Source: Litomosoides sigmodontis
Lineage: Eukaryota > Nematoda > Chromadorea > Rhabditida > Onchocercidae
DNA: 64,000 nt
Assembly: GCA_963070105.1 (NCBI GenBank)
Contig: OY718805.1
Span: 5,328,001 to 5,392,000 of the forward strand
Direction of reading: 5' to 3'
Positions 1-12,700 of the stretch are shown here, one piece after another (positions within the stretch are counted from its first letter, which is position 1; every line of letters starts with the position of its first letter). The position numbers and the translations under genes were made by a program. Below the pieces are notes generated by a model that ran no database searches, was not told where the DNA came from, and was given only the letters and a program-made list of their open reading frames with translations.

Positions 1-267
1 GTAACCTTACCGTGGACATCGATTACCTTAACTAATTCTGCTGCTTCAACGATCATATCAGCAAAAAAATCAGCATCCCTGTAAGAAATGAGACACCCAA
101 AACGAATGACAATGAATCGACCTAGAGGAATGGATGTAACAAACTTCTACATAAGCATAAAAGAAAATGAACTGCAACACAGCACTCATTCAAATAATAA
201 GCTCTTATTCAAGAGTAAGCAAAGAGATATGGAAAAGATGTTTAGTAACAACACTAGCCTAAACTCA

Positions 268-318
<51 letters not shown>

Positions 319-1720
319 TATAGCAAATATTAAGGAGGAATCGACTAAACGTTTCATATGCACACTTGAAATAGACCGCGCTACTTCGTGTTTCTGAGTC
401 GATCTTTACCTAACCCTCCCTGACTGCTTACAGCTTATAATCACAAAAAAAACATACGGTCCAATGACTTTCGAAGACATCGCTGTTTTCGCAGCTTCAG
501 TGATCGAACGTCTGCCCAACTCTTGAGATCCAAATGATAAATTGTCCTGTAAAAAGATTTAGAAGCATAGGATATTAACACTGATCAATTAACCTATCAC
601 TATTACGCGTTCTCACTCATCAGACGTACACATACTAAACATTCTACATGCATACCACTAATCTGGACGTCGGCATTTTTATTATTACGTGAGAGAGCAA
701 CAACAGCGCTGAAATATTTTTAACTCATGAAAATATAATGGTACTCTTCGACCTTTGAATTCAACATTTGATGCTTATATGAATACGGCCATTAAGCAGC
801 AGACAAATAAGAGCTAGACACCTACCTGCATATAACGTACAGACTCCTTACATGCTAACCGATAACCGTTGATAACAGTTGTGGGATGAACTTGTTGTTT
901 AACTAATTCATCAGCAGATTTAAGCAACTCGGCCGCCACAATAACTACTGATGTTGTCCCATCGCCAACCTAAAAAAAATAATTTTTTGCTGTACCTATC
1001 GTAAAATCTGCATAAAATCCAAACATTCTATAACTAATTTTGAATGGAAAAAACAGTAATGGTGATAGAATACCTCTTCATCTTGTAATTGTGCCAATTC
1101 GACAAGGACTTTCGCAGCCGGATGTTCAACTTCTATTTGTTTAAGGATTGTTGCACCATCGTTTGTCACTACAGCATCCTGAATTCAGAAATACGAGTTT
1201 TCCCAAAACCCTGCATGAATACTCTAAATGCGTTGCTTGGTCATAGCCTATATGATCACCCTCATTTACATTTAAGCGCTATAGAAATTAATCATATGAA
1301 AATGTGTACAATACACACTATCAACAGTGGTGTCGCAAAAAGGTTATGACAAAAAAGAAAGATGTTTTATATTCCATCACGTTTTACTCTATGTATAACC
1401 TACCCCGACATCATCCACAAGCATTTTGTCGAGCCCAACCGGTCCAAGTGAAGACTTGACAATGTTAGCTATAGCCGATGCTGCCATAACTAAAATCGAG
1501 ACAATAAGCCAAAAAGGAATCTACTTTTCTTAGCAGATTAAGCTGCAAATCTAAACCTAAGGAATGCGTAAAAACGTTAAGATTGCAATCAGAAATACAT
1601 GGATATAGCAGTATAAGTAAAGAAATATGTTATCAAAACAATACCATTCTGTGTTCGAACAGACTGACCCGAAGTACGTTTCCCCGTAACAGCGAGGAGT
1701 CTTTCACCACCAGACGCCAT
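1..1720 (-). CDS. cct-1: T-complex protein 1 subunit alpha (CCT1), 5' part
   Basis: One of eight paralogous subunits of the cytosolic chaperonin TRiC/CCT, which folds actin, tubulin and other proteins using ATP. Six exons are visible on the minus strand: 1645-1720, 1404-1489, 1074-1178, 826-969, 458-546 and 1-78. The joined frame stays open across all five introns. The start [19 protein letters not shown] is typical of CCT1. Group II chaperonin signatures follow in order: [23 protein letters not shown], then the ATP-site motif VGDGTTSVV, then [15 protein letters not shown]. About 190 residues are seen, roughly the first third of a protein of about 550; the rest (apical domain and C-terminal equatorial half) lies beyond position 1. 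The ATG at 1720 is the only sensible start. It shares a short promoter region with the divergent transporter gene at 2093. Identity is very secure. Confidence 0.95.
271..316. repeat. (AT)n microsatellite
   Basis: An uninterrupted run of AT dinucleotides, about 23 copies, inside the cct-1 intron between exons 458-546 and 1-78. The six-frame translation shows only an Ile-Tyr run, so it is not coding. Confidence 0.95.
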
Positions 1721-2092
1721 TTCTCAATAAATAATCACGCCTGTAATACTTAAATAATGAATTTTAACGGGAAGAAACACTACCGCAACTCACACCTACA
1801 ATTTCCCTCGTTGCACCGGCGCTTAAACATCCTTAACTACCGAGAAGCCCCTAATCGAACCATCCGTATCTTCTGCGACACAGCGATCAAGTTGACGACT
1901 CGCTATGAAAAGGTCATCCTTCATCCAAATACTGCGGCCGTTGTTACTGTGCCTGTGAGGTCTGCTGGATGAGTGACAATCAGTTGTCTCATTTTTTCCC
2001 CAGCAAATGCTATCAGTAATTGTTAATTGCTTCATTCCTTTCTCTTTCAGTTTGCTCATTTTTGTGTTGTCGAAAATTCTGGAATGTGACAT
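1721..2092. promoter_or_regulatory. Divergent intergenic region, likely bidirectional promoter
   Basis: The 372 bp between the start codons of cct-1 (-) and the PQ-loop transporter (+). Nothing else coding is supported here; the open frames on both strands overlap each other and match nothing known. Head-to-head spacing this short suggests shared promoter elements. I see no clear TATA box. The assignment is inferred from position only. Confidence 0.5.
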
Positions 2093-4692
2093 ATGACGTC
2101 GTTATTGTTTCGTTCGATACCGAAACGTGATGGATATTTGTACGACAAATCAAATTCAGTATTGTTCAGTGATGACAAATTCGACAAGCCACTGAATTGT
2201 ACTGATGGAATCAGCTGGATTCTGGATGTATTTCTTTTACTTTCCTTTAAATTCATTTTAGCAATTTATGGCTTAAAAGGCTCATTTTTGGGCAACATTT
2301 TCGAAATGGAGAACACCAAAAAAGATCTTCGGTATTTTGAAATAATCAAACAAATGAGGTGAACTGTTGGAGCAGTTTTTGAGATTGACATGTGTAGAAT
2401 ACGTTACATATTTTGAATATTAATGTTTAAATTGAGAATCAGACACATTCACAAGTCTCATGAGAGACGAAAAAGAAGATTGTAGTACTAACTTGTGTTT
2501 ACAGAATTGAGTACGAATTTCAGGTTTTTGGAGATTGTGTGGACACGAACTTGAAATTAATTGGCTTTATCATTGGCTTCATATCATTGTTTTTGTGGCT
2601 TCTGCCACTGATTCCACAACTTTTACATAATTATCGTAGTAAGCGCTGCGATGGACTTTCCATTTATTTTATCCTTTTTTGGTAAGTTGTAATATTGTTG
2701 GAAAAAAAATTTGCTGCTTTGATTGAGTATTAATTTCGATTACATGAGTTATTAAAGGGTTTTAGCAGTTGCTGAGGACAGCAATTGTTTGTTACAAAAT
2801 ACACTTCTACTGGTCTTCATTATTATATGAATACGGTGTTTTTGTCGAGTTCATTTGTGCGTTTAAAATTGAATGAAGTAGGACGAAAAGCTAAAAAAAA
2901 TCTGTCTCTTAGGTGACTGTTTGGTGTACCTAATTTCATTCTTTAATTTTAAGGATTATTGGTGATTCATGTAATACAGCTGGAGCAGTACTTACAGATC
3001 AACAACCTCTTCAGAAAATTATTGGTGTTTATTACATCGTACAGGTATGAGACTCCAAAGAATTAAGATCCTACTATCCAAAGTGATTTTAATTTTACGT
3101 GTGTTTTTAGGATATGGTGCTTCTAAGTCAGTATTTTTATTACAGTCGGGTCTATCCGCACCGATTGCGAGGTATAACTTCAAGCTAGGTTTCATTTTTC
3201 CTTTTTTGAAATATGATCCAGCGAACGGGAAAGTGTTGCATAAAAAAGCTGTTTATAATCGCTTTTAGAATTTTGAGAAAAAAAAATTTCACTAAGTTCT
3301 TTATGGGCAATGGAAATTTTGTTAGTTTTTGCTGGATCTGGTTAAGTAAAGGCTTTCAAAAAAATTTTTTTTTGTTTTTTTGTGTTGTTCTCATTAAAGT
3401 TACTCTTTCATATGAACTGATTATCAGTTTCGGTACGAAATAATCCAGCAACAAGTCCAACAGCAATAGTACCTGGCATTTTTGTTGGATTATTAATGGG
3501 TGGAATATTGCTTTCAAGTGAGCATGCATCGAATAAATTCGATTATGAGGTTTATGAAATGGAAATCGGGAGAAGAAAGTTACTTTCTACTGGACCACTC
3601 GGTGGACCACCTTTTTTTTACGACTACTACGATTTGGTTAGCATGATTTTATTACCTACATCTTTTATTTTTAAAAAATTTAAAATAAAAATTAAAGATT
3701 TATACACTTCAGGGAAGAGATTTTGCAACTGCGTCAATAAATTCCCTGTTTTCCAGCTCGGTTATATAATTGGTTCAGTAGCTGCAACATGTTACTTTGC
3801 GGGTCGAATTCCGCAGCTATTAAAGAATTATTACCGTCAGTCTTGTGAAGGTATTATATCATGAAATAACATTAATTTATCTTACTGATATGATCGCGAG
3901 TTGAAATAACATATGATTAAAGAGTCCATACGGTATTTTGAATAGAAGATTCATTGAACAGGGCATTTAAATGGGTAGTAACCTTTTATGTGGTGTAGGC
4001 ATTATTTCACATTTCATTTCTTGCTGTTGCCTAATGGAAAATTATGTAATTGATAGAGCATTTAAGAGAGAAATCGAAAAAGCTGAACATCTATTACATA
4101 AAACTGTTACTATTTTTGTGCTTAGAAATTTATTTCCAAATAAAAATTTCTCACACCGCTTTTTTAGGTTTATCGCTAATTATGTTCTACATAATTATAC
4201 TAGCAAATGCTGCATATGGATTGTCTGTAAGTTTTTAACAATAAAACTGACGCAGTCCAGTTTGAAACACTGAATGTTGTCATAGTAATAGTATGCTCAT
4301 GTAAAGTAATATCCAAAAAATTAAACGGGAAAATTCATTTTTCTGTAAATACCGAGGACAGGCTCTCCCATAGATCTAGTGATCTAGTTTTCTGGTGCTT
4401 TCCTTTCTAGGTGCAAGATAACTCTCCTTGAAAATGAGGAGGAATGGGCGGTACAGTGGAAGAAGACAGCTTTTAATGCCTTGTTATCTTAATCTTGATT
4501 TTCCATGAGTTTTAGGTCTTGCTCGAAGCAACTAATTGGCATTATATTTTGCGTCATTTACCGTGGCTGGCAGGTAGTTTCGGTTGTTGCATATTCGATG
4601 TCATAATGGTTATGCAGTACTTTTATTATGATCGGTTGAACCACCAGAAAGATGCAGTAGAGAGCGAGGCATTACTGGAAGATGCAGATTGA
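2093..4692 (+). CDS. Lysosomal cationic amino-acid transporter, PQ-loop family (SLC66A1/LAAT-1 type)
   Basis: Eight exons: 2093-2227, 2524-2681, 2954-3044, 3111-3171, 3428-3636, 3757-3850, 4168-4226 and 4516-4692, giving 327 residues. The two PQ-loop motifs that define the family are visible: IPQLLHNY with Pro76-Gln77, and RIPQLLKNYY with Pro237-Gln238. Around them lie about seven hydrophobic segments. GDSCNTAGAVLTDQQPLQ and ANAAYGLS match the PQLC2/LAAT-1 subgroup, and NCTDG near residue 36 gives the usual luminal N-terminal glycosylation site. Family members export lysine and arginine from lysosomes (known for human PQLC2 and C. elegans LAAT-1; inferred here). All intron phases agree. The lysosomal sorting signal, usually a C-terminal dileucine, could be EALLEDAD at the end. 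LAAT-1 orthology rather than another PQ-loop paralogue is likely but not proven. Confidence 0.9.
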
Positions 4693-5163
4693 TTTCATAT
4701 TAATCTCAAATGCATATGTTCCTATAATTGACAACCTCAAGATCTTGGATTGATATTTGTTCAGAGCATTGACTTTTGGTAGAATTTTAGACACTTGTTT
4801 TGTTAGGTGAGTGTTGTTCAAAATATTTCACGCAGAATTTAATTACAATAGGAATAGTGTCTCAATTTCTTTTCGCTGTTGTCTACAGTGTCAGAAGACG
4901 CGTTTATACTGCTAATCCCAGTAGTAATCTTCGTTACCATTCCTGTTTTTTACTTTTTATTTTCTTGAAAATAGTCTTGAAACTATCTATTGGTTTTCTT
5001 CACCATCCATTTCACTTTCTCTTTTTGGTATAATTCTTCACATCCCAAATTGGGTACTCTTTTAAATCGTTTCTCTGTACGTTGAACGAAATCTGCTTGG
5101 TCTAAAGTTTTGGTTTTTAGTAAGTTTAATATTGTTGTTGTAAACTTCGACTTATTTAAATCA

Positions 5164-5349
5164 ATGTCGTATCTGCAACTGTATCCTTTCTACATTATTT
5201 TATGTGTATAATGCCTTGTGATATTTATGTGATTTTTTCGATTCAGTGTTTTTGAAAGACCGGAGGTAACAAAGGATCGCAGGATGTTTCTCAGATTTTT
5301 CTTTGAAGCCAAGGATTTGTCCAGAAGAAGTAATTTCGAACTTGTGTGA
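5164..5349 (+). CDS. Candidate two-exon micro-gene, unknown
   Basis: ATG at 5164 begins a 17-nt exon (MSYLQ), followed by an intron 5181-5246 with a GT donor and a good T-rich acceptor ending GATTCAG. A second exon 5247-5349 encodes VFERPEVTKDRRMFLRFFFE and then a short basic tail before TGA. The phases match, giving 39 residues. I do not recognise the product. It has no membrane segment and is rich in Arg, Phe and Glu. Such short models can arise by chance, so this is offered only because splice sites and frame agree. Confidence 0.2.
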
Positions 5350-5474
5350 TAACATCTCATATCAGAACACGTCCTAAATAAATCAGCAAATCATTGGAGA
5401 TATCATATTTAAATCTTTTTTATACAAAGGAAGACAAAGTTATTAAACGGTCGGTTATAGCCCCTTCAAAACTA

Positions 5475-5572
5475 TATTTCAAACTATATGTAAGAATGTC
5501 TCATCATATACAGCTTTTTGCACCATTAGTAAACATGTTCACCATCTTCTTAAGCACATATAGTTTGAAATA
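5475..5572. repeat. 17-bp perfect inverted repeat pair
   Basis: The segment TATTTCAAACTATATGT at 5475-5491 recurs as its exact reverse complement at 5556-5572, with a 64-bp spacer. Beyond the core the arms diverge. It could be a decayed miniature inverted-repeat element or a hairpin-forming site. Confidence 0.7.
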
Positions 5573-6295
5573 GGAAACCTGTAAGAATGTACTTTCCAGA
5601 AGTCTGTAATCAGTCTGATACTTGTGGGCATTAATGGAGTGAAATAATTCGGGAAGCGGCAAGACTGAACGGGCTGAATTGCTCTCCTTGCATTTCTGTT
5701 AGTTCATTGGCAACAAATCCTCAAGTTTTGAGGACCGATTGTTCAGTGAGGGATTGAGCGATAGTGTGTTGACATTACTCAACGTAGAAACTGTGAAAGA
5801 ATAAAATACAAAAGGAAGACACTATCATGTACAAGTGACAGTAATGAACCCTTCGGTAAACCATTCTACCTAGTTTAGGGATGCTAGATCTTTATAGGCA
5901 AAAGCCTTTAAATCAATTTCCTTTACCATCAACCAGAGAACATCTGGTGAGTAGGAAGGTGTTGTTGCATAGTGACCAGGCTTAACAGTAGGTGTGATTG
6001 GTTGGTAGGTTGGGGTCACGATTCTTATGGAGGGGAAGGAAACTTGCGTTTACTGAGCAATACTGGAGATGTTGAATTTAGGTGGGGAGAGGAACATTTC
6101 TTACATGCGGCGTAGTGCGCTGGAGCAGAAGCGAGCCAAAGGGCTGGTGCTTTTTAGACTTCATTCCTCCTTTTCCATTCCACTTCTATATCCATTTAAA
6201 ATTGGATTAGAGTGCGAGCTAGAGAGTGTCAAGCTAAACGATTTCGTGTATTAAGTAATGTATAAATGAATACAACTATTTTTATTTTAGCTTTT

Positions 6296-6315
6296 ATCCA
6301 TTGCTTAATTCTCAG
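6296..6315 (+). other. Probable spliced-leader trans-splice acceptor of nol-56
   Basis: A T-rich run ends in TTCTCAG at 6309-6315, nine bases before the nol-56 ATG at 6325. There is no matching upstream donor or exon, which is the usual look of a nematode spliced-leader site. A second acceptor-like TTTTAG lies at about 6287-6292. Inference from position and sequence. Confidence 0.5.
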
Positions 6316-6324
6316 CTTTGAAAT

Positions 6325-9300
6325 ATGGGAGATGTTCCGCACTGTGTATTGTTTGAACACGCAGTCGGATATGTTTTGTTCCGCGTTACGGAATTCGAAG
6401 ATATTGGAATGAGTATTCCCCAGGTCCTTTTTTCAATTTCTAAGAGGAAAAATATTGTGGTTTTCTATTTTTTTAAGTTTCTTTGTTCAAAGTGAACAAA
6501 TTCTGTTTTCGTCCGTTTCAAGATTTTTTCATCGTGGTGCTGATGTGCATAACTTTTTAGGTAGAGGACTCTATTTCTGATGTACAGCGATTTTGCTCAA
6601 TTGTTAAAGTAGAAGCTTTCGAGCCTTTTAAAAATATTGAATCTGCACTGGAAAATTGCAACAGCATATCAGAAGGTAACTTATCTTTCTTTTCTAAAAC
6701 TCATGTAATGCATGAATTTACGAACTTTATGAAACGGTTGGTGGCAAGTTCTGATCTTCGTAGTTTTAATTTCTAATTTGTTTCCCAAATTAATTATTCA
6801 TTTAGCTAACTTTTAACTGAATGGCAATTTTAAAATGCTGTAAAAATCACGAATAGGAAAGCATCTTTTTAGGCCAACTTCATCCGGACTTACTTAATTT
6901 TCTGGAAGCAAATTTGCCAAGAAGGAAAAAGAAAGTGGTTACACTTGCTGTTGGTGATTCGAGATTGGCTAGCACTATAAGTGAACAAATTACTGGTGTA
7001 AAATGTCAGATTTCTGGAGTTGTACCAGAGCTTATACGTGGTATACGCATACATTTTGAACATCTTGTCAAAGGCTTACCGCATCATTCACTTTCAAAAG
7101 CTCAGCTTTCACTTGGTCATGGCTACTCGCGGAAAAAGGCATACATTAACATAATTCATCTTTGAGTTATGGGAAGGGTTCTACATTTAATTGGCATTTG
7201 ATTTTCTATTTCAACCATATATTATGGCTATAATGAATTATGGGTTTTGAAGGTTAAATTCGATGTTCATCGCGTAGACAATATGGTTATCCAATCAATT
7301 GCACTTTTGGATCAACTTGATAAAGATATTAATCTCTTTGGGATGAGGATTCGGGAATGGTAAGTCTAGTAAAAGAATTCCTTAACTTGATGTTGTAAAG
7401 CTAAGCTATTGGAAATAAGAGGATTTTTTTCCTTGAAATAATGATGTTTCCAGGTATTCATATCATTTTCCTGAGCTTTTCAAATTGGTTCCTGACCAGC
7501 TTAATTATATAAAGTGTGCATCTACTATAATGGATCGAAAAAATCTTGATGATGAGGTCGTCGGAAAATTGAATGGTTGGTGTTAGTGGTTTATTTTCTA
7601 TTTGTTAAATTGAGAACAGTAATCATTGTGCAAGTGCTACGTTGCGAATATTTTATGGGGATTGCTAGCTTTTAGATAAACCTATATTTCCAAATTGGAA
7701 TCTTCTTACTTTTTGACAAGAAAATAAAAAGGTATATACTTCGAGAATGAAAATGCTGAATATCTTCAGAAATTTTGGAAGATAATGATAAAGTAGCTGA
7801 AATAGTGGAAGCTGCACGAACATCAATGGGAATGGATATATCTGACCTTGATTTATTCAATATTGATCGTTTTGCAAGGCGTGTTCATGAATTAACAGGT
7901 TATCGCCAGAAGCTTCATTCATATGTCAAAGAACGTATGCATTCATGTGCACCTTCACTTTCGGCATTAATTGGCGAACAGGTAATGAAATTTGTAGTTA
8001 AGTGAAGTTCAGTTTAGGTTTGGTAAATTTTTAATGCATTAATAGTTATTTCTCAGGTTGGTGCTCGTCTTATTTCACACGCAGGAAGCTTAACAAATCT
8101 AGCGAAATATCCGGCATCAACAGTACAGATACTTGGAGCTGAAAAAGCGCTTTTCCGTGCACTAAAAACTAGATGTAAGTTTTCCTTTTGTTCACCTATG
8201 TATGTCGTGGTGAGCAGCTGTTTCGTAGATTAGAAAACTATTAAATCCTTACACTATTAAAATCATTTTGTTTATGATTTGTCATTACCAGCAATTGCTT
8301 GGATTTGTTTCTATTTGATTTTTTCTTAAAAATTAGAGTATCTATGTAATTTATAGCGAATACACCAAAATATGGTCTGCTGTTCCATTCTTCATTTATT
8401 GGTCGTGCATCAACCAAAAATAAAGGTCGTATATCACGTTTTCTTGCAAATAAATGCACAGTGGCTTCTCGTATTGACTGTTTCTCAGATATACCAGTTT
8501 CTACATTTGGTGAACATCTTAAACAACAGGTTTGCAATGATAACTGGAAGATTTCAAAATTCAAACAATCCACATTCTGGAGATTTTTTTGATGAAATAT
8601 TTGAAACCAAACATGATGTTTATAATTTGTCCATTAAATGTGATAGGTTTGTTGCATGTTGTCTGTTTAATAAAAACAAAGATTTTAGGTATAATATCTA
8701 ACAATTTTTTTACAATTTCCTTATCCAGTTTCTTAAAACGTTTAGTGTCTTAGGTAGAGGACCGTTTGAAATTTCTGGAAAGTGGTGTAATTCCGAAAAA
8801 GAATTTAGAAGTAATGAAGGAAGCGATTGAAGAAGCAGCTACTACAAAAATAAAGGTTAGGTTGTGCTGTTCACTTGTAGAAAGTTGTTTAAAAATTATT
8901 CGAATGTATTTTCGGGTTATTTTTACAGTAATTTATATGAATTTTACTCATAGATCTTGAAAAGGAGGAAAAAAGAAGCAAAGAGAGCTAAAAGAGCAGC
9001 TGGACAGCAAACAAATGACGATTTTGATGTAACTCAAGAGTCGCAACCGGATACTAATGTAATGGAAGTAGATGAAGGAACTCCTAAAGAGGTACCGATA
9101 CATTGCTGTTGCATTAGTAGTTTTAAGTTTCGATGTTTTTCAGTTCTTTAAAGCATAATTATAAGTTATAGATTTTCATCGACTTTGAGGTGCTTTTGTA
9201 TGGAGTATCCCAAATTTTAATCTTTTTTTTTGAAAATATCCAGCTTGAAATCAGTTACTTGGCATATGGGAGACGATACTATTCTATTTTCCTGTCAAAT

Positions 9301-9815
9301 TATACAGTTGCAAAGTATCTATAAGTACTTTTTAGAAAGTCAAGAGGCCGAAACTGATGTTGCATGAAGATGTGAACGGTGAACAAGAGGCACATAATGA
9401 TGAGGACATCGGAGAAGTTAGCCATAAGAAGAAAAAGAAAAAAGAAGGTTCGAAGTCCGTAGTGGATGAGTCTATTTGCATGGAGGAGAATGACGGTTAA
9501 TTTTATCGATTAATTTTATCGATGTGCGTATTTTTTAAAATATGGTTTGTGTCTCTTAATGAATTGCGTGGATATTTTTTTCTCTATATCATTATATTAT
9601 GGCGTGAACTTCGGGAGTCTGTGTCGTATGTATTGATTTCAGGAGCAGTGAGTCGAGAGGGAAGTTCAAAGAAGAAAAAGAAGTTAATGAAGAAAAATGA
9701 TCTGGAAATAACAGAAAACGGTAATGATTTACTCGAGCGTCACCATGGTGCACTTTCAGCTTCAAATGAAGGAGAGATTCACAAGAATAAGAAAAAGAAG
9801 CATTTAGTGGAGTAA
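6325..9815 (+). CDS. nol-56: Nucleolar protein 56 (box C/D snoRNP core)
   Basis: NOP56 pairs with NOP58 on fibrillarin to form the box C/D snoRNP that 2'-O-methylates and processes rRNA in the nucleolus. Twelve exons: 6325-6423, 6561-6675, 6873-7138, 7253-7359, 7454-7575, 7770-7981, 8057-8174, 8357-8529, 8754-8855, 8954-9091, 9336-9495 and 9643-9815. They encode 594 residues, the same length as human NOP56. Domains in order are an N-terminal NOP5NT domain ([11 protein letters not shown]), the NOSIC/coiled-coil middle ([19 protein letters not shown]), the Nop RNA-binding core ([20 protein letters not shown] and [14 protein letters not shown]) and a lysine-rich KKKKKK tail. All phases agree. 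Intron 3 has a GC donor (AAAAAG then GCATAC at 7139), with no GT alternative before an in-frame stop. It is the best-supported long gene here. Confidence 0.97.
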
Positions 9816-12700
9816 ATGGAATTATATTTTTGAATGTGGTTTCTCTTTGTGTGTTACTTGTTATTTTTTCGGCGTTAAAATTTTCGTATTTGAAGCTGTT
9901 TTCCTCGAAGCACAGACTTGACAACAAGTTAGGTTTTCATTTCACTCTGAGTGTCCGAACTATTTGAAAGAATATTCTTTACCGATATCCAAAAATTTGC
10001 TCGAGGTTTAAAAGTACAATGTTTTATTCAAAAGGAGTGTATTTTTCAAGGTCGTATGTTTTCATTTTATGATAAAATGAATTTGTTGAGGGTTAGCTGT
10101 TGACATTGTATTCACATTCGTATTTGTCAGAAAAATGGGATAATATCATTTAGTACAAACCTCATAAGATAATTTCTGATTCGTGCAGAAAGGTTTTATT
10201 ATTTAGCCGATTGGGTTTTTTCCAGTGAAAATTTAGTGAAAATAACATAAGGGTGGAGTCCAAATACATTTACAACTTTCTATTATGTGCCTTTTTATTA
10301 TTTATGTAACAATAATTAATAATATTATGATAGTATAACATTATAATACAATAATAATGTTAAAGCTTAACCAAAACTGAAGCTATTGAACAAACAGTGG
10401 CAAGGTAGAATTGAGCAAAACTCCAATTATAAACTGTCCATGAAATGTGAAATGGGCACGTTATGACCGGGAAATATTTTGCCAGGATGATAAGTGGGAA
10501 ATTAGATCAATGTATCTTTAAAACCGGTGGGAATATTAATTGTTTTAAAGTATTCAGGACATGTATGTTAGATTTAGGGGGAGAAAAGTTGTAGTTACAT
10601 TGGAAGTAGTAGCATATTCAAGATATTGATTGTTTCTGGCTGGATGTGAGCTTTGCCAAATTGCGAGATAATCTTAACAGAAACCGCTAAAAAGTTCCAG
10701 AATGTTTTTATTTGCTAAGATTCGTTGGTCATTGTTGAGAAGCGGTGTAAGATGCCATGATTTAGGGCTTTACTACTATGCCGTCCTTGTTTGATGTACA
10801 TGAAAGTTTTAAACGCCTCTCTTGGCTGTGATGGCTTAGAAGTTTATGGCTGATAGAACTTTCTATGCGGGCATTTCTTGGGCTCATGTGCTAAGAAGGA
10901 TCGATACTGCAGTAGCTTCTGACATGAAGCAGAACGCACGCACGCACATGTAAACATCGATGAATGAACAATCTGCATCTGCAACCGACGGACAAACAAG
11001 TAAGTACACTTTAATGACCAGCTTCTTGACTGTGTTTACTACAGTTGTATGTCTAGTAAATGTTGCCTCTTACCAAATTTGCAAATATTCAGATTCACAG
11101 TAACTTAGACTAGTAAGTTACTTAATTTTGGTTCGTTTTCTTTCTGGAGATGGAGATGCAACTGTTTGTAGGTGGCGGCATATTTGAGGTGGCGGCGTTA
11201 AGTCCACTCTCCTTTTGTTCTTACGTAAATGAATACCATTTGTACTTGACAATCCTGCAGATATTTTGATTTTGCTTTCTTTCTCAGTGTTCTGCTTTGC
11301 CCAATTACTTATTTTATTTAAAATTTATTTCTGAAATATATTTTCAGAAAAATTCAAAAAATTCCAATCGTAGGAAAGTTTTTTAGAGGATGAAAACTTA
11401 AGAGGACAGAGATGTGGTCTTGTGAACACTCTCGCCATAAGTACCATTAATGCTTTACACATCCCTTGATACTACAATGAGATCGATTTATCTAGCCTCA
11501 ATAAGCTTTTGCTTCATCACATGTAGTGGTGAACTTGCTAGTGGTAAAGCAGACTAGTCACAGCGAAACAAATTGTCACAGTTCAAGTTTGCTGGAATTG
11601 AGGAGACGTGTGATGAGCTTTGCTTTAAGCATTAATTTAATTACTTGCTCATAGCTGACATATGTAACTGTCAGGATTGAGCGCTTTCATCTGGGTGAGA
11701 GAAGAAATAATTATGATATTGTCGGTCAGCTAGACTTTGGCGATGCAAGCTACACAAGAATTTTGTGGAACGTTGAGTGCCAAACAATACTGAATAATCC
11801 GAGGAAATTACCTACATATGTAGCAAAAAGTGCTTATTTGAACTTCGTGTAATTATTTGGGGAGGAGGGGGGGAGGACACGGGAACGTACGCTTACCAGT
11901 TTTTTCCGCCTTTCTAAAGCGCTGTTTTTCCATGTCGCTCAAACAGTTAGCTTGTAATATTTTCGCTGTAAATTTCCGCATTCATTTCCAGTTCGAGCTT
12001 TAAAATATTACTCCTAAGTGTATAGATTCTTATTCCTACTATTAAAGCTCAATTAAATATGGCTTGAAATTCATGAAACGTTCCATTTCAGCGGTCAACG
12101 TTGAGGCAATAGCAGAATTTCTCAGTGATTAAAATTACAAGTAAAACAAATAATCTGGCCCGATTTGGACGATATGGCTGCCCAATCGGTACATATATAT
12201 ATATACACATATATATATGTATATGTTGATTTCTTTGTCTTTTTAGAACTTAATCCAATGTTTGCTTGCAAGTTACTGATGAGAGGAACAGTTCTCGACG
12301 AACGCCTCTGGATCAAGTCTCACTTCTTTGTTGCAGCATTATTGAGTAATTCAAGCTATGTGGTAGCCTGTACAGTACAGTGATATTCCACGGGATTCGG
12401 GAAGGCTTTTGATAATAAAACTTCAAAAGGAATGCGCAAATTTTGTTAATTAAACAGATAGTACTGGATTCGATTGCAGAAGTTCTGTTTTTTTCAACCA
12501 CCAAAATCTGTCATTCAGTCTACCGATTGATTTTTTACGTTTTTAAATATCTCTGAATTGAAAATTCGTTTTTCAATATCTGAACGAAATGGAATATAGA
12601 AATCGATCCACAAAAATTTTTAAACACTGTGTTTTTTTGGAGTTAATCACAGAACGTGTTGTTGTAGAACAGTTGTTTACAGTCATATTTTTAAATTTGA
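9816..12700. other. Intergenic, no gene seen
   Basis: 2.9 kb between nol-56 and drn-1, AT-rich with many stops in all frames. It has a (GCAC)n-like patch near 10932-10946, a TA-rich stretch near 12190-12222 and poly-T runs. The last 300 bp should hold the drn-1 promoter. An acceptor-like TTGTTTACAG ends at 12682, 18 bases before the drn-1 ATG, and may be its trans-splice site. Confidence 0.6.

Larger units (their letters stand above)
4693..6295. other. Intergenic stretch with two weak exon-like segments
   Basis: 1.6 kb between the transporter and nol-56 on the same strand, mostly AT-rich non-coding sequence. Two segments look exon-like. After the acceptor at 4868-4869, a frame encodes a short hydrophobic tail (ILLIPVVIFVTIPVFYFLFS) ending in TGA near 4970. 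The second is the 39-codon candidate listed separately at 5164-5349. The region also holds the inverted repeat at 5475-5572. The 3' UTR of the transporter and the promoter of nol-56 must lie here. Confidence 0.6.

Noticed and set aside
3971..4273. Open frame MGSNLLCGVG... in the transporter gene
   Set aside because: It lies mainly in intron 3851-4167; the true exon begins at 4168 in another frame (GLSLIMFYIIILANAAYG).
9440..9460. tRNA B-box-like GGTTCGAAGTCC
   Set aside because: It lies in the lysine-rich coding exon of nol-56 and has no A-box or cloverleaf around it.
12122..12383. Overlapping open frames on both strands with Ile-Tyr runs
   Set aside because: They arise from the TA-rich tract at about 12190-12222; there is no coding texture outside it.
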